A stretch of DNA of 51,789 bases from Alteromonadaceae bacterium (GCA_014872785.1 WKFJ01000047.1:1-51789); one strand, 5' to 3'. Shown: positions 7,823 through 17,184, numbered from the stretch's first letter. Notes: a model not told the origin generated them from the sequence alone. Made by a program: numbers and translations.

Positions 7823-7920
7823 TTCTAACAAGTGGGTCAGTATTCAATACCACAATACAGGCACTTCGATATCATTAATACTCGAATTAATTTGAGTTTA
7901 AACGGATTTCGTTGTTAGAC
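7823..7920 (+). repeat. attC recombination site of cassette 2
   Basis: A 98-bp site opening with TTCTAAC (7823-7829) and closing with GTTAGAC (7914-7920), which fits the core consensus GTTRRRY exactly. CTAACAA at the left pairs perfectly with TTGTTAG at the right. An inner stem AGTATT/AATACT encloses the central hairpin. Recombination would occur after G7914. Confidence 0.72.
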
Positions 7921-7949
7921 TCCAATCGTTATAAATTTATGTATACCTT

Positions 7950-8720
7950 ATGCGTCTTATATTTACCTTCTTCGTTTCACTTTTCTCCTGCTTAAGTCAA
8001 GCATGCGAACTTGCTGTTCAAATTGTTGAATACCCACCTCTGGCATATAGAAATGTCCAAGGTAACTGGGAAGGCTTAAATAAGCTTTATGTAGATGCGC
8101 TTTTAAATGAAGCGGGATGTACATACAAATTTATCGAAACTCCCTTTGCTAGGGGACTACAAATGGTTGACTCTGGTCAGTTAGACATGGTCATCGATGT
8201 CTCACGAACTCCGGAACGCGAAGCGAAATACCACTTTATAGGCCCACAACGAATAGAAACAATCCTTTTGGTTGGTCGTAAAAAAGCTATTCCTACAATT
8301 GTGACTTGGAACGATATGCAATCCTTGGATGCGAGACTAGTGCGCCAAAGAGGCTCTTTCTATGGTAGTAAGCTCGAAGAAGTGCTATTGACTAATAAAC
8401 GCCTGCATTGGCGAGTCGAAGCTATTGCTGACAATAAAACCATACTTCAACTTGTAATTAATGAAAAAGCAGATGCCTTTTTCCTTGAGTCTTCGCATTG
8501 GCAATATCTTAAAAAAGATAACAGTATTAAAGACAAGCTCGAAGTTCATCCTTTGATCATAAATGCAGAACCTGTTTACTATGCACTCAGTAAGACTTCA
8601 GTCAGTGAACAGTTAATACAAAAGCTAAATGCCGCTTTTGTTGAGTTAACGAAAGACAATAGCCTTAAAGCAATGGAAGAAAAATTCTTCGATTCTTTAG
8701 GGAAAAATGGGGGGCACTGA
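7950..8720 (+). CDS. Periplasmic substrate-binding protein (family 3)
   Basis: A 256-residue exported protein with signal peptide MRLIFTFFVSLFSCLSQA, then a family 3 extracellular solute-binding fold. Typical elements are YPPLAYRN, NKLYVDALLNEAGCTYKFIE, RGLQMVDSGQLDMVIDVSRTPEREA, and late in the chain INEKADAFFLES. Such proteins bind amino acids or similar small solutes. No ABC permease is nearby, so it may be an orphan sensor-type protein, as is common in Alteromonadales. It starts 30 bp after the second attC core. No attC follows it, so it is either ancestral flank or a cassette that lost its site. Confidence 0.8.
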   Translation: MRLIFTFFVSLFSCLSQACELAVQIVEYPPLAYRNVQGNWEGLNKLYVDALLNEAGCTYKFIETPFARGLQMVDSGQLDMVIDVSRTPEREAKYHFIGPQRIETILLVGRKKAIPTIVTWNDMQSLDARLVRQRGSFYGSKLEEVLLTNKRLHWRVEAIADNKTILQLVINEKADAFFLESSHWQYLKKDNSIKDKLEVHPLIINAEPVYYALSKTSVSEQLIQKLNAAFVELTKDNSLKAMEEKFFDSLGKNGGH

Positions 8721-8727
8721 AAGCTCG

Positions 8728-9675
8728 CTAAAATTCTTTGTAAAACGAAATAAAGGTCTCAGCAGTCTTCGAGGGGATTTCAAGTATGGGCAAATGCCCC
8801 ACATTTTCATTAATGTCTAACTCTGCATGAGGAAGTGTCTTCTTTAATACCTTTGCTCCGGAGACGTGAAGTACTCTGTCTTTGCCTCCCCAAGTAATCA
8901 GAACCTGTCCCTCGTACTCCCTCAATACGCTATCAAGCGGCATGTCCGGATTTGGCTCACCTTCTTTCATTCGATGAATTTGCTGGAATATTTTCGAATT
9001 CAAATCCGCCGATGCTTTTGCTTCACTGGCTAAATGACGCAGAATGGGGGATGGAATAAAGGGTGGTTCCACAAACAAAAAAGTGAACAAATTCATAAAT
9101 TCTGTCTCATTTCGAGGCAATACTGCGGGCTGCTCTCCATTCTTAGTGGCAGCAAACATATCACTGAGTTGCGTGGTTCGTACTCCAAAAGGGCTAATTA
9201 ACCACAAGTTGTCTACAAGTAATGGATATCTTGCAGCGAAATTGCCAGCAATATACCCTCCCATAGAACTGCCTGCTAAGCTAAATTGATCTAAATTCAA
9301 CGCTTCAGTGAACCGTTTAACTCTATCGACTTGAGAAAGCACATCGTAGTCTAATTCGAAGTCCTTCGTGCTATTCCCAAATCCGGGAACGTCAATTGCG
9401 ATAACATCAAATTGCTCAACTAGATGACCCGAAAGTTTGTTCCAATTATCTTTATTAGCTCCGAAACCGTGCAGCAATATAAGAACCGGTCCCTTGCCGC
9501 CGCGGAGGTATTCAATTTCTAATTGATCAATCTCGATCTTCTTTAGTTCTAAGCCCGCAAGGCTTCTTTCTGTGTTGAGGATAAATTGATAAAGTGCAGC
9601 CGTTGGCGTGAGGAGATAAACTAAAATCGCTATGGAAATAGCTGCCAAGGGCACCAGTATTCGAAAATTCATCAC
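8728..9675 (-). CDS. Alpha/beta hydrolase, lipase-like, membrane-anchored
   Basis: A 315-residue alpha/beta hydrolase with an N-terminal hydrophobic anchor (about residues 4-28), then the lid-containing fold. Visible motifs are the oxyanion-hole LLHGFG (68-73), the nucleophile elbow GSSMG with candidate Ser137, and a C-terminal His in NVGHLP. The overall pattern (LTPTAALYQ...ERSLAGLELKKIEID) resembles the Moraxella/Psychrobacter family V lipases. GTG at 9675 and ATG at 9672 are both possible starts; a GGA seven bases before the GTG favours the former. It is convergent with the binding-protein gene, seven bases away. Confidence 0.8.
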   Translation of the reverse strand: MMNFRILVPLAAISIAILVYLLTPTAALYQFILNTERSLAGLELKKIEIDQLEIEYLRGGKGPVLILLHGFGANKDNWNKLSGHLVEQFDVIAIDVPGFGNSTKDFELDYDVLSQVDRVKRFTEALNLDQFSLAGSSMGGYIAGNFAARYPLLVDNLWLISPFGVRTTQLSDMFAATKNGEQPAVLPRNETEFMNLFTFLFVEPPFIPSPILRHLASEAKASADLNSKIFQQIHRMKEGEPNPDMPLDSVLREYEGQVLITWGGKDRVLHVSGAKVLKKTLPHAELDINENVGHLPILEIPSKTAETFISFYKEF

Positions 9676-9896
9676 GTTTAATTCCGTTTACATGTAAGTG
9701 GAAAGTGTTCCTATTGTATGTATTCAACATTAAAAGGGTGTTGAACACAAACCTAGATGTAACTACAAATTGTTGCCAAAAACTAACTGATTTAAAATAT
9801 GACTGCATTGGAAAATCTCACCTTATTAGAGCCCATATCATTTTTGCTTTGACAGTAGTGCAACATCGATACTTCGCAATTTACCAACTGCCATTT

Positions 9897-11051
9897 TTAA
9901 AATATCGCCGGATCCGTCACATCCCAAATTTTTAGTTTAGTGAGAATTTTAGGTACTTCGTAGGTGAATATATCTGCATCAATAGAAGAGCTATTGCACA
10001 TGCCTATAAAAGAAGTTTTTTCTTCGGGCCTGCGAATATAGCTGGTGTTGGTGCCCATCCAACCACCGTTGTGAAAGGTGTAGTTCGGCTCGATGTACTG
10101 TCCATTGGCGTAGAACGAGATGCCGTTATTTTCATAAGTATGCTGGCTATTGGGGGTGTTAAATTGTGCCATGAGCTTTTCTGGATCCTTGCCGAGCTTG
10201 GGTGCATAAAAGTGATTATCCCAAATCAGCATATCTTCAAGTGTGGTGTATAGCCCACCGTCCCCCACCACAAAAATGTTGGTTTCGTAACCTTTTAAAC
10301 CACCTTCAGCAAAGGTTCTATAACCCGCGGCTCTATTTGGCACAATTTCGCGCATGTCATCAGCAAAGAAAGTACTGTGCATGCCCAGCGGCTCAAACAT
10401 GTACTTTGTGCTGAACTCACGCAAAGAGGTACCCGTAACACGAGCAACTAACTCGGCCAATAAGAAGTAGGCAAAGTTGCTGTAGCCCTGCTTAGTATTG
10501 GGTTGATGTTCAAGCGGCAAGGATTTGATCACATCGTAGTATTCCTCATTAGTGAGATAATCTTCATCACCTAATCGGAATGTGCCTCCTGCAGAGGAAA
10601 GTAGAGGTGTCGCTAAGAGTGTTTGCAGCGTGTCGTAATCACCCATACCTGAAAAATGCCCCAACATAGAGTTGATGGTCACTTTTACACCGTAATCTTT
10701 TAAGTGTGGTAGGTGCTCGCGTATATCATCGTTGAGGTCTATTTTGCCTTGCTCCGCCAATAGCAGAACCGCGAACCCTGTGAATTGTTTAGAGACAGAC
10801 GCCATACGAAATACAGACTTTGAATTTAGTGGCGCCTGATGCTCAATATTGGCCAGGCCATAGCTTTTTTGAAATAGAAATTTGTTATCGCGAACCACGC
10901 CAAAAGTGCACCCTGGTCCACCTTCTTCAATGTTAGCTTGCGCTATTTTATCCACTTCCTTTTCCAATAAAACAAGCGCTGATTCCTCGGCGTTTACCGA
11001 GCCAATGGCCGCCCATAATACTGTCGCTAATGCTATGTTTTTCCTGAACAT
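9897..11051 (-). CDS. Serine hydrolase, beta-lactamase/class C fold
   Basis: A 384-residue exported hydrolase with signal peptide MFRKNIALATVLWAAIGSVNA. The nucleophile motif SxxK is SVSK (85-88), the second motif is YSNF (the YxN Tyr), and a late HNGGWMG gives the HxG element. The family includes class C beta-lactamases, D-aminopeptidases, esterases and penicillin-binding proteins, so the substrate cannot be told. It begins 23 bp after putA with its own AAGGGA ribosome binding site and is probably co-transcribed with putA. A role in recycling peptides or D-amino compounds is speculative. Confidence 0.82.
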   Translation of the reverse strand: MFRKNIALATVLWAAIGSVNAEESALVLLEKEVDKIAQANIEEGGPGCTFGVVRDNKFLFQKSYGLANIEHQAPLNSKSVFRMASVSKQFTGFAVLLLAEQGKIDLNDDIREHLPHLKDYGVKVTINSMLGHFSGMGDYDTLQTLLATPLLSSAGGTFRLGDEDYLTNEEYYDVIKSLPLEHQPNTKQGYSNFAYFLLAELVARVTGTSLREFSTKYMFEPLGMHSTFFADDMREIVPNRAAGYRTFAEGGLKGYETNIFVVGDGGLYTTLEDMLIWDNHFYAPKLGKDPEKLMAQFNTPNSQHTYENNGISFYANGQYIEPNYTFHNGGWMGTNTSYIRRPEEKTSFIGMCNSSSIDADIFTYEVPKILTKLKIWDVTDPAIF

Positions 11052-11074
11052 TTTGTATCCCTTGACTTACGTTT

Positions 11075-14000
11075 TTATTCTTCGTCTTCCACTAACGTCA
11101 TCAATGAAGTATTGCCTCCAGAGGCTGTGGTGTCGATACTAATTGTCTTTTCAGTAACCAAACGTTGCAGTAACGTGTCGTTATACTCGGCACTGATTAT
11201 TGGCAAAATAGCGCCCTCCCGCTCTGCAATTTGTTTAGTGAAATACCCCATTCGCGCACTATTACTGTCCACGACTGTACCGGCAATATTTCCGTGATCA
11301 ATCAATGCGTTTAGTTTGTCGTGCATAACAACTTGTAAAACACCTTCGGGCGCTCCACACAAAATCAGTTTGTCTCTGACGGCTTTTGCCTCTTCAAAGA
11401 ATGTTTCAGAAACTGCGGTGATAACCGTATTACCGATTGCAATTGACGACACGATAGACATTAGCCAGAAGCTGAATTCGGTGTCTTTATCGGCATAACA
11501 CACTACGCAACCGCGTGGTTCCAAATAAAGTAAATTGGATTCACCAGTAGGTCCAGGAAGGACTTTAGGCTTTTTCAGTTGTTTCTCAATACGCGTTAAT
11601 TGCGCTCGCGATTCAGCAAGTGAAATGGATAAATCATCAGCCAGTTCTTCAACGATATCGACCGTTGCAATTTTTGCTAATAGTTGACGTGTAACAGAAA
11701 CCCGGTCGTTTAACGGTGTAACCCGCCACGTTCGCTCAGCTTTTATCGCAAGTTCCATCAACTCATCAATGTGATCCTGTGCTTTACCCATGGTAACCAT
11801 GTCGATATTAGACTTGGTTTGGTAATTCATTTCATCTTCATCAGGTGTGTGTTTTTCGCGCACAAGACGGCTTAAATAGTTTGGCCCACCAGCCTTTGGT
11901 CCTGTACCAGACAAGCCACGACCACCGAACGGTTGCACTCCAACAATCGCACCAATCATATTTCGGTTAACATAGATATTGCCGGCCTGAACCCGGCTAG
12001 CAATATCTTCCGCACGTTCGTTAATGCGAGTGTGTATACCCATTGTTAAACCAAAGCCAGTATTATTGATTTGTTCAATAACATTGTCTAATTCAGTACC
12101 TTTAAATCGAATCACGTGAACGACTGGTCCAAATACTTCTTTTTCAAGCACCGATAAGTTGTCAATTTCATACAAGCGAGGCGCAAATAAATTATGTTGT
12201 TGCTCGCCTAAATCAGGAAGTGAACACGCATACAACAAGGTGCCTTTGTCTTTCATAAATTCCACGTGACTGTTTAAGGCATTTAATGCTTTGTCATCAA
12301 TAACGGGGCCAACATCAGTCGATAGGTATTGTGGGTCACCCACCGTCAGTTCCTTCATTGCACCTTTAATCATGGTGATCACGGTATCGGCTATGTCTTC
12401 TTGGATAAACAATACGCGCAGCGCAGAACAGCGTTGACCTGCACTTTGAAAACCGGAGCTTATGACATCATCACAGACTTGCTCAGGCAATGCGGTCGAG
12501 TCCACCACCATGCAGTTTTGTCCTCCCGTTTCCGCGATAAGCGGCACTTGCTGCCCTCCGCGTTCGGCGAGAATTTTAGAAATTAACGTGCCGGTTTGGG
12601 TGGAGCCAGTAAACATAATCGCCTGGATCCGTTCATCGTTAACAATATTTTCGCCAACAGCTTGTCCTGGTGAATATACCAATTGCACCACATTTTTAGG
12701 CAAACCGACAATCGTCATAAGTTCGACGGCACGCTTAGCGATTAAACTGGTTTGCTCAGCCGGTTTTGCAATTACAGTGTTCCCCGTACTTATTGCTGCG
12801 ACGACCTGACCTAAAAAGATTGCTAGTGGGAAGTTCCACGGGCTAATACACAAGATCGGGCCGCGTGCTTCCATTCTGTCATCCTCAGCGACTTCTTCTG
12901 CGCGTGCGGCATAGTAGCGACAAAAATCCACAGCCTCGCGCACCTCGTCAATACTGTCTTGGGTGAGCTTTCCGGCTTCTTTGATACACAGTGCGATTAG
13001 CTCGTCGCGGTGACGCTCTAGAATATCGCCCGTGCGACGCAGAATGTTGGCGCGCTCAGTTACAGGCGTTTGCGACCAATCTTCAAATACTTTTTCAGAG
13101 CGCGCGACAATATCTTTCATTTGCTCTGCAGTGTGATACTTAAGTGCACCTACTACTTCTTGATGATTCATTGGATTAATAACAGCAACCTCATCTGCGT
13201 TTAACGCTGATAAGTCGGTAATATTTCCGTTTACCCAAGCATCCAGATTCTCCTTTAACGGCATGAGTTGGTTAATATCAGTGAGATCCATGCCTTTTGA
13301 GTTGTCTCGTTCTTCACCGTACAAATCAATTGGAAATAGAATTGCGTTATTTCTTTTGGTACGTAAATCCTGCAGTTTTTCCACCGGATCTGGCAGCAAT
13401 TCTTCTACCGGTTTTGATTCGTCGACAATAGCGTTTACAAAACTTGAATTGGCGCCATTCTCCAGTAAGCGTCGAACCAGGTAGGCAAGTAAATCCTCGT
13501 GTTCACCTACGGGAGCGTAGACACGACACTGAACGTGATCGTTTGTTACCACCTGGTCATAAAGCGACTCTCCCATGCCGTGAAGACGCTGAAATTCGTA
13601 CCCTTGATTATCACCTTTTGCCAATTCAAGAATAGTCGCCACTGTATAGGCATTGTGGGTCGCAAATTGCGGGAATATAACATCACGCGCTCCCATCAAT
13701 TTAATGGCACATGCTTTATAGCTTACGTCAGTGGTCGCTTTGCGGGTGAATACCGGAAAATCATCTAATCCATCCACTTGCGTGGTCTTAATTTCGGTAT
13801 CCCAATAAGCGCCTTTAACCAAACGCACCATCATTTTTCGGTCAACTCTACGAGCAAGTGCTTCTAGCCATTCAATGACAAAGATTGCGCGTTTTTGATA
13901 GGCTTGTACGGCTAAACCAAACCCGGTCCAATCCCCTAGGTCAGGATCGGAAAATACCGATTCAATCACGTCTAAAGATATATCTAAACGATCGGCTTCT

Positions 14001-14872
14001 TCGGCATCAACGGTGAATCCTATGTCGTATTGCTTAGCCGCTAATACCAGCTCTTTTAACTTAGGTACCAGCTCATTGAATACACGTTCTTGATGTGTGA
14101 ATTCGTAGCGAGGATGAATGGCCGACAATTTAACAGAAATCCCTGGGCTTTTTATGGGGCCCTTTTTGTTAGCTGCTTTACCAATGGCGTGTATCGCCGT
14201 CATGTATGCATCGAAATAGCGTTCGGCATCGGCCATAGTGCGAGCGCCCTCACCAAGCATATCGTAGGAATAAACGTATCCCTTGGTTTCCGTCTCTTTT
14301 GCTCTATCTAATGCTTCATTAATGTTGGTTCCTAGCACAAACTGCTTCCCCATGACTTTCATGGCAAAATGCACGGAAGAGCGAATTACCGGCTCACCCA
14401 AGCGACCGATAGTGCGTTTCAAAATACCGAACTGCTCAGATTGTTTTTTGTCTGAGTAATTGACCATTTTTCCGGTCACTAATAAGCCCCAGCTAGACGC
14501 GTTCACGAATAGAGAATCACTGTTGCCCAAATGGTGGCTCCACTCTCCTTTTGAGAGCTTGTCACGAATTAGTGCGTCTTGCGTCTTAGTGTCTGGTACA
14601 CGCAACAACGCTTCTGCCAAGCACATTAGAACAACACCCTCTTCCGTTGAAAGTGAGTACTCATTTAGTAAAGCATCCACTCCAGCCTCTTCAGTCTGGC
14701 GAATGTTAAGAACGATTTGTCGGGCTCTTTCCCACGCTCTACTACGTGCTTTTACGCCCACCTCTGCTAGCGGTAAAATGTGCTCGATGACTTGCTCTTC
14801 ATCAATACGATAAAAATCTCTAATCGTTTGTCTCAACGAACAAGATGTTGTTAAATCGTTTTTTACTAACAT
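11075..14872 (-). CDS. putA: Bifunctional proline dehydrogenase / P5C dehydrogenase
   Basis: A 1265-residue trifold PutA that oxidises proline to glutamate: FAD-dependent proline dehydrogenase, then NAD-dependent glutamate-semialdehyde dehydrogenase. The PRODH barrel spans about 190-480, with LVKGAYWD (351-358), LHGMGESLYDQ and RRLLENGANSSF. The aldehyde dehydrogenase spans about 540-1010, with WNFPLAIF, FTGSTQTG, catalytic Glu in LIAETGGQN (about 781) and catalytic Cys in SAGQRCSALR (about 815). About 240 further residues form the C-terminal lid domain. It starts without the ribbon-helix-helix DNA-binding domain of E. coli PutA, so it should not repress its own gene (type B). GGAGGG precedes the ATG. 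A serine hydrolase gene follows 23 bp downstream. Confidence 0.97.
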   Translation of the reverse strand: MLVKNDLTTSCSLRQTIRDFYRIDEEQVIEHILPLAEVGVKARSRAWERARQIVLNIRQTEEAGVDALLNEYSLSTEEGVVLMCLAEALLRVPDTKTQDALIRDKLSKGEWSHHLGNSDSLFVNASSWGLLVTGKMVNYSDKKQSEQFGILKRTIGRLGEPVIRSSVHFAMKVMGKQFVLGTNINEALDRAKETETKGYVYSYDMLGEGARTMADAERYFDAYMTAIHAIGKAANKKGPIKSPGISVKLSAIHPRYEFTHQERVFNELVPKLKELVLAAKQYDIGFTVDAEEADRLDISLDVIESVFSDPDLGDWTGFGLAVQAYQKRAIFVIEWLEALARRVDRKMMVRLVKGAYWDTEIKTTQVDGLDDFPVFTRKATTDVSYKACAIKLMGARDVIFPQFATHNAYTVATILELAKGDNQGYEFQRLHGMGESLYDQVVTNDHVQCRVYAPVGEHEDLLAYLVRRLLENGANSSFVNAIVDESKPVEELLPDPVEKLQDLRTKRNNAILFPIDLYGEERDNSKGMDLTDINQLMPLKENLDAWVNGNITDLSALNADEVAVINPMNHQEVVGALKYHTAEQMKDIVARSEKVFEDWSQTPVTERANILRRTGDILERHRDELIALCIKEAGKLTQDSIDEVREAVDFCRYYAARAEEVAEDDRMEARGPILCISPWNFPLAIFLGQVVAAISTGNTVIAKPAEQTSLIAKRAVELMTIVGLPKNVVQLVYSPGQAVGENIVNDERIQAIMFTGSTQTGTLISKILAERGGQQVPLIAETGGQNCMVVDSTALPEQVCDDVISSGFQSAGQRCSALRVLFIQEDIADTVITMIKGAMKELTVGDPQYLSTDVGPVIDDKALNALNSHVEFMKDKGTLLYACSLPDLGEQQHNLFAPRLYEIDNLSVLEKEVFGPVVHVIRFKGTELDNVIEQINNTGFGLTMGIHTRINERAEDIASRVQAGNIYVNRNMIGAIVGVQPFGGRGLSGTGPKAGGPNYLSRLVREKHTPDEDEMNYQTKSNIDMVTMGKAQDHIDELMELAIKAERTWRVTPLNDRVSVTRQLLAKIATVDIVEELADDLSISLAESRAQLTRIEKQLKKPKVLPGPTGESNLLYLEPRGCVVCYADKDTEFSFWLMSIVSSIAIGNTVITAVSETFFEEAKAVRDKLILCGAPEGVLQVVMHDKLNALIDHGNIAGTVVDSNSARMGYFTKQIAEREGAILPIISAEYNDTLLQRLVTEKTISIDTTASGGNTSLMTLVEDEE

Positions 14873-15330
14873 GAACCCTCCAAAACTCCCGCATTCGCAT
14901 GCTCAATCTATGGGAGAAAGACAACAAAATTTTCCGAAAAAATTCACTTAATACGACGCAGTGTAATTTAGCGCGGAAGCATAGCTGAAAGTTTTCAAAC
15001 GCCCAAACAAAATTTCATTAAAATTGGATCTCAATTATGGCAAGTCTGTTGTACATCAATAGCCCCGCCATAATAGCTTTGCAGAGCGATACTGGTAGGA
15101 TCAGTGTCCAATCTTCGAGCTTTGATTAGACATCGGAAAATTGACTCAAATGAATCCCTAAAATGAATGATTTTCGACCCAAATTCACCAATTCGTGAAT
15201 TCCAATATCCATGGAGCTGGTAGTCAATTCCAGGAATCGCCACCAAGGCTCACTATGGGTATTTGTGTCATGCTTATGTTGGGATGTACGTGTTTGGCAA
15301 TAAATGATCTGTATGTGAAGAATAAAATAA
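14873..15330. other. Gap upstream of putA with no convincing gene
   Basis: About 460 bp. It holds the putA leader and presumably its promoter near 14880-14960. A 71-codon minus-strand frame at 15031-15246 starts only with TTG, lacks a ribosome binding site and matches no family I know. I see nothing else. Confidence 0.5.
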
Positions 15331-15361
15331 GCAGAGTGAATGAAATCTGATTTCACTCTGC
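15331..15361. terminator. Bidirectional terminator
   Basis: Perfect 10-bp arms GCAGAGTGAA (15331-15340) and TTCACTCTGC (15352-15361). On the minus strand the hairpin lies 10 bases past the stop of the 73-residue gene and is followed by a U-rich stretch. On the plus strand an eight-T run follows. It ends the pyrC operon. Confidence 0.8.
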
Positions 15362-15371
15362 CACTTTTTTT

Positions 15372-15593
15372 CTAGCTGCCTTTCTCGGCACGTGCAAACC
15401 AATTGATCACTTGCTGAAGGTAGGCCTTACCAAACTTTTCAGCAAACTCTTGAGTATGCGGATCGTTTGGATTTTCCAATGCGGATATACGCTCTCGTGC
15501 ATACTCCCGTGTAAGTTTGATATTGCAGCGCACTGTAATCGCAGCTCGCCACTCTTCATAACTTTGAAAATAAAAGTCGCTTGTATCGTTCAT
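15372..15593 (-). CDS. Small conserved-looking hydrophilic protein, 73 aa
   Basis: A 73-residue cytoplasmic protein with no membrane segment and a mixed charged composition; predicted mostly helical (ENPNDPHTQEFAEKFGKAYLQQ). An AGGAAC ribosome binding site lies upstream and a strong terminator follows, so it looks like a genuine gene. It is the last gene of a unit led by pyrC, 56 bp away. No family recognised; a role linked to pyrimidine synthesis is not implied. Confidence 0.65.
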   Translation of the reverse strand: MNDTSDFYFQSYEEWRAAITVRCNIKLTREYARERISALENPNDPHTQEFAEKFGKAYLQQVINWFARAEKGS

Positions 15594-15649
15594 GATTTAA
15601 AAGTTCCTGTAATTGAGAACGCTTTTTAAGTTCGCGAGGTCGGGCAGCA

Positions 15650-16960
15650 CTACGGCTTATTCGCAAAAACCACATTGCCATTCATCAGGGTGTATCGCGT
15701 TTGCCCATAAAGGGTTTGCCCAATAAACGGAGAGTTTTTTGATTTAGAAGCGAAAAATTCCGGACTTACCTCAAACGGAGATTCTAAGTCAAATAAGCAA
15801 AGGTCTGCGTCAGCACCTACTTGAATACGACCACAATCAATATTAAACAGTCCTCCGGCTTGCTTACTCATCAAATCTATACAGCGCGAAAGTGTGAGTT
15901 TCTCGGTTTTTACAAAATGGGTATAAATAAGTGGAAAAGCGGTTTCAAGCCCAATAATACCAAAAGGCGCTGCTTCGATATGTTGTGCCTTTTCGTCTGG
16001 AGAATGTGGTGCGTGATCGGTAGCAATAGCATCAATTGTGCCGTCTAAAAGCGCTTCCTGACAGGCAAGTTTGTCAGCTTTTGAACGCAATGGTGGATTC
16101 ATTTTCCAATTAGCGTCCAACGTATTGTCATCTTTTACTTTAATATCTTCATCGCATAGCAGTAGATGGTGAGGAGAGACCTCTACTGTGACATTAATGT
16201 TTTTTGCTTTTGCCGCTCGAACGGCGTCAATCGAAGCTTTGGTAGACACGTGAAGCACGTGGTAGTGCGCGCCTGTTTCTTGGCTCATCTGACAGCCGCG
16301 TTCTACATGAACGGATTCGGACTCAGGCTTAATCCCTTTAATACCAAATTGTGCAGCTACTTTGCCAGCGTGAATAGCACCGCCGTCGGATAGTGATTCA
16401 TCTTCGGAATGGTCTAAAATCGCCAAGTTCACAGCCTTAGCCTTTACCATTGCTTCTTTGAATATCTCATCTTTTTGTACGCCCTTGCCATCGTCGGTGA
16501 TGGCGACAGCACCGGCTTCTTTTAGTGCAGCGAAGTCTGTTAACGTTTGCCCAGCGAGTGAATGTGATAGCGACCCGGTAGGCAGTACTTTACAAATCCC
16601 GACGTCTTTTGAGCGTTGAGCCATAAAACGTACTGTATCCGGGTTATCGGCTGTTGGGCTGGTATTGGGCATTGAAATAACCGTAGTGAAGCCACCTTTC
16701 ACTGCCGCTTTGCTGCCAGACTCGATGTCCTCTTTGTATTCCATTCCCGGCTCTCTAAAATGCACCTGCGGATCAACAAGTCCCGGAGATAAGAAAAGCC
16801 CAGAAGCGTCTATTACCTGGTCAAATGCCCCCTCAATTTCTGCTTCAGAAATCTGAGAAACCTTACCGTCTTCAATAGCAATATTTAATACAAGATATTC
16901 ATCAGAATCTCTGCCGAGTAAACGGTTGTGACTTGTCGCTGATGTGATTAATGTTTTCAT
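15650..16960 (-). CDS. pyrC: Dihydroorotase, class I type
   Basis: A 436-residue amidohydrolase that interconverts N-carbamoyl-aspartate and dihydroorotate in pyrimidine synthesis. Characteristic blocks: PGLVDPQVHFREPG (about 59-72), MPNTSPT, ITDDGKGV, LHVSTKASI, EVSPHHLLL and IATDHAPHSPDEK. The first metal motif, normally HxH, reads QVH (Gln65, His67). Some related dihydroorotase-like sequences share this change, which could alter metal binding or mark a variant subfamily. GGTGGA precedes the ATG. Cytoplasmic. It leads a two-gene unit with the 73-residue protein. Confidence 0.88.
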   Translation of the reverse strand: MKTLITSATSHNRLLGRDSDEYLVLNIAIEDGKVSQISEAEIEGAFDQVIDASGLFLSPGLVDPQVHFREPGMEYKEDIESGSKAAVKGGFTTVISMPNTSPTADNPDTVRFMAQRSKDVGICKVLPTGSLSHSLAGQTLTDFAALKEAGAVAITDDGKGVQKDEIFKEAMVKAKAVNLAILDHSEDESLSDGGAIHAGKVAAQFGIKGIKPESESVHVERGCQMSQETGAHYHVLHVSTKASIDAVRAAKAKNINVTVEVSPHHLLLCDEDIKVKDDNTLDANWKMNPPLRSKADKLACQEALLDGTIDAIATDHAPHSPDEKAQHIEAAPFGIIGLETAFPLIYTHFVKTEKLTLSRCIDLMSKQAGGLFNIDCGRIQVGADADLCLFDLESPFEVSPEFFASKSKNSPFIGQTLYGQTRYTLMNGNVVFANKP

Positions 16961-17184
16961 GGGTCTGTTCCACCAACCTATAATTTATGAAATGTGATAA
17001 CATAACAATTATAATTTAAAATAGCGATATGATGCTCGTACCAGTATCTATTAATGAACCAGCAAATCTTCACTGTCCGGCGATTTGCACCCAACAGATC
17101 ACACGCAATACAAAAGTCCCTAACTGAGCGAACAAACCGTTGCATGTAAACGGTGTGTAGAAGTACTAATTAAATAATGTTCGT

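Larger units (their letters stand above)
5551..7920 (+). mobile_element. Integron cassette array without integrase (CALIN-like)
   Basis: Two units end in attC-like sites (6159-6259 and 7823-7920). Both read in the + direction, like most genes inside. The first unit starts at GTTATGC (5551), and its own attC opens with CATAAC, the exact complement of GTTATG. That is the pairing expected between a cassette's first bases and the R'' end of its own attC. The second unit starts at GTTAGTT (6253), and its attC opens with CTAAC, the complement of GTTAG. No IntI integrase or attI is present in the window. Cassette 1 is about 0.7 kb; cassette 2 is about 1.66 kb and multi-gene. Confidence 0.75.

Noticed and set aside
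9527..9808. 93-codon minus-strand ORF across the lipase start
   Set aside because: Overlaps the lipase gene in another frame and has no coding character.
12462..12809. 115-codon plus-strand ORF opposite putA
   Set aside because: Antisense to the conserved aldehyde dehydrogenase domain; a codon-bias shadow.
15031..15246. 71-codon minus-strand ORF between putA and the pyrC unit
   Set aside because: TTG start without a ribosome binding site, no recognisable motif, and it overlaps another open frame; treated as chance.
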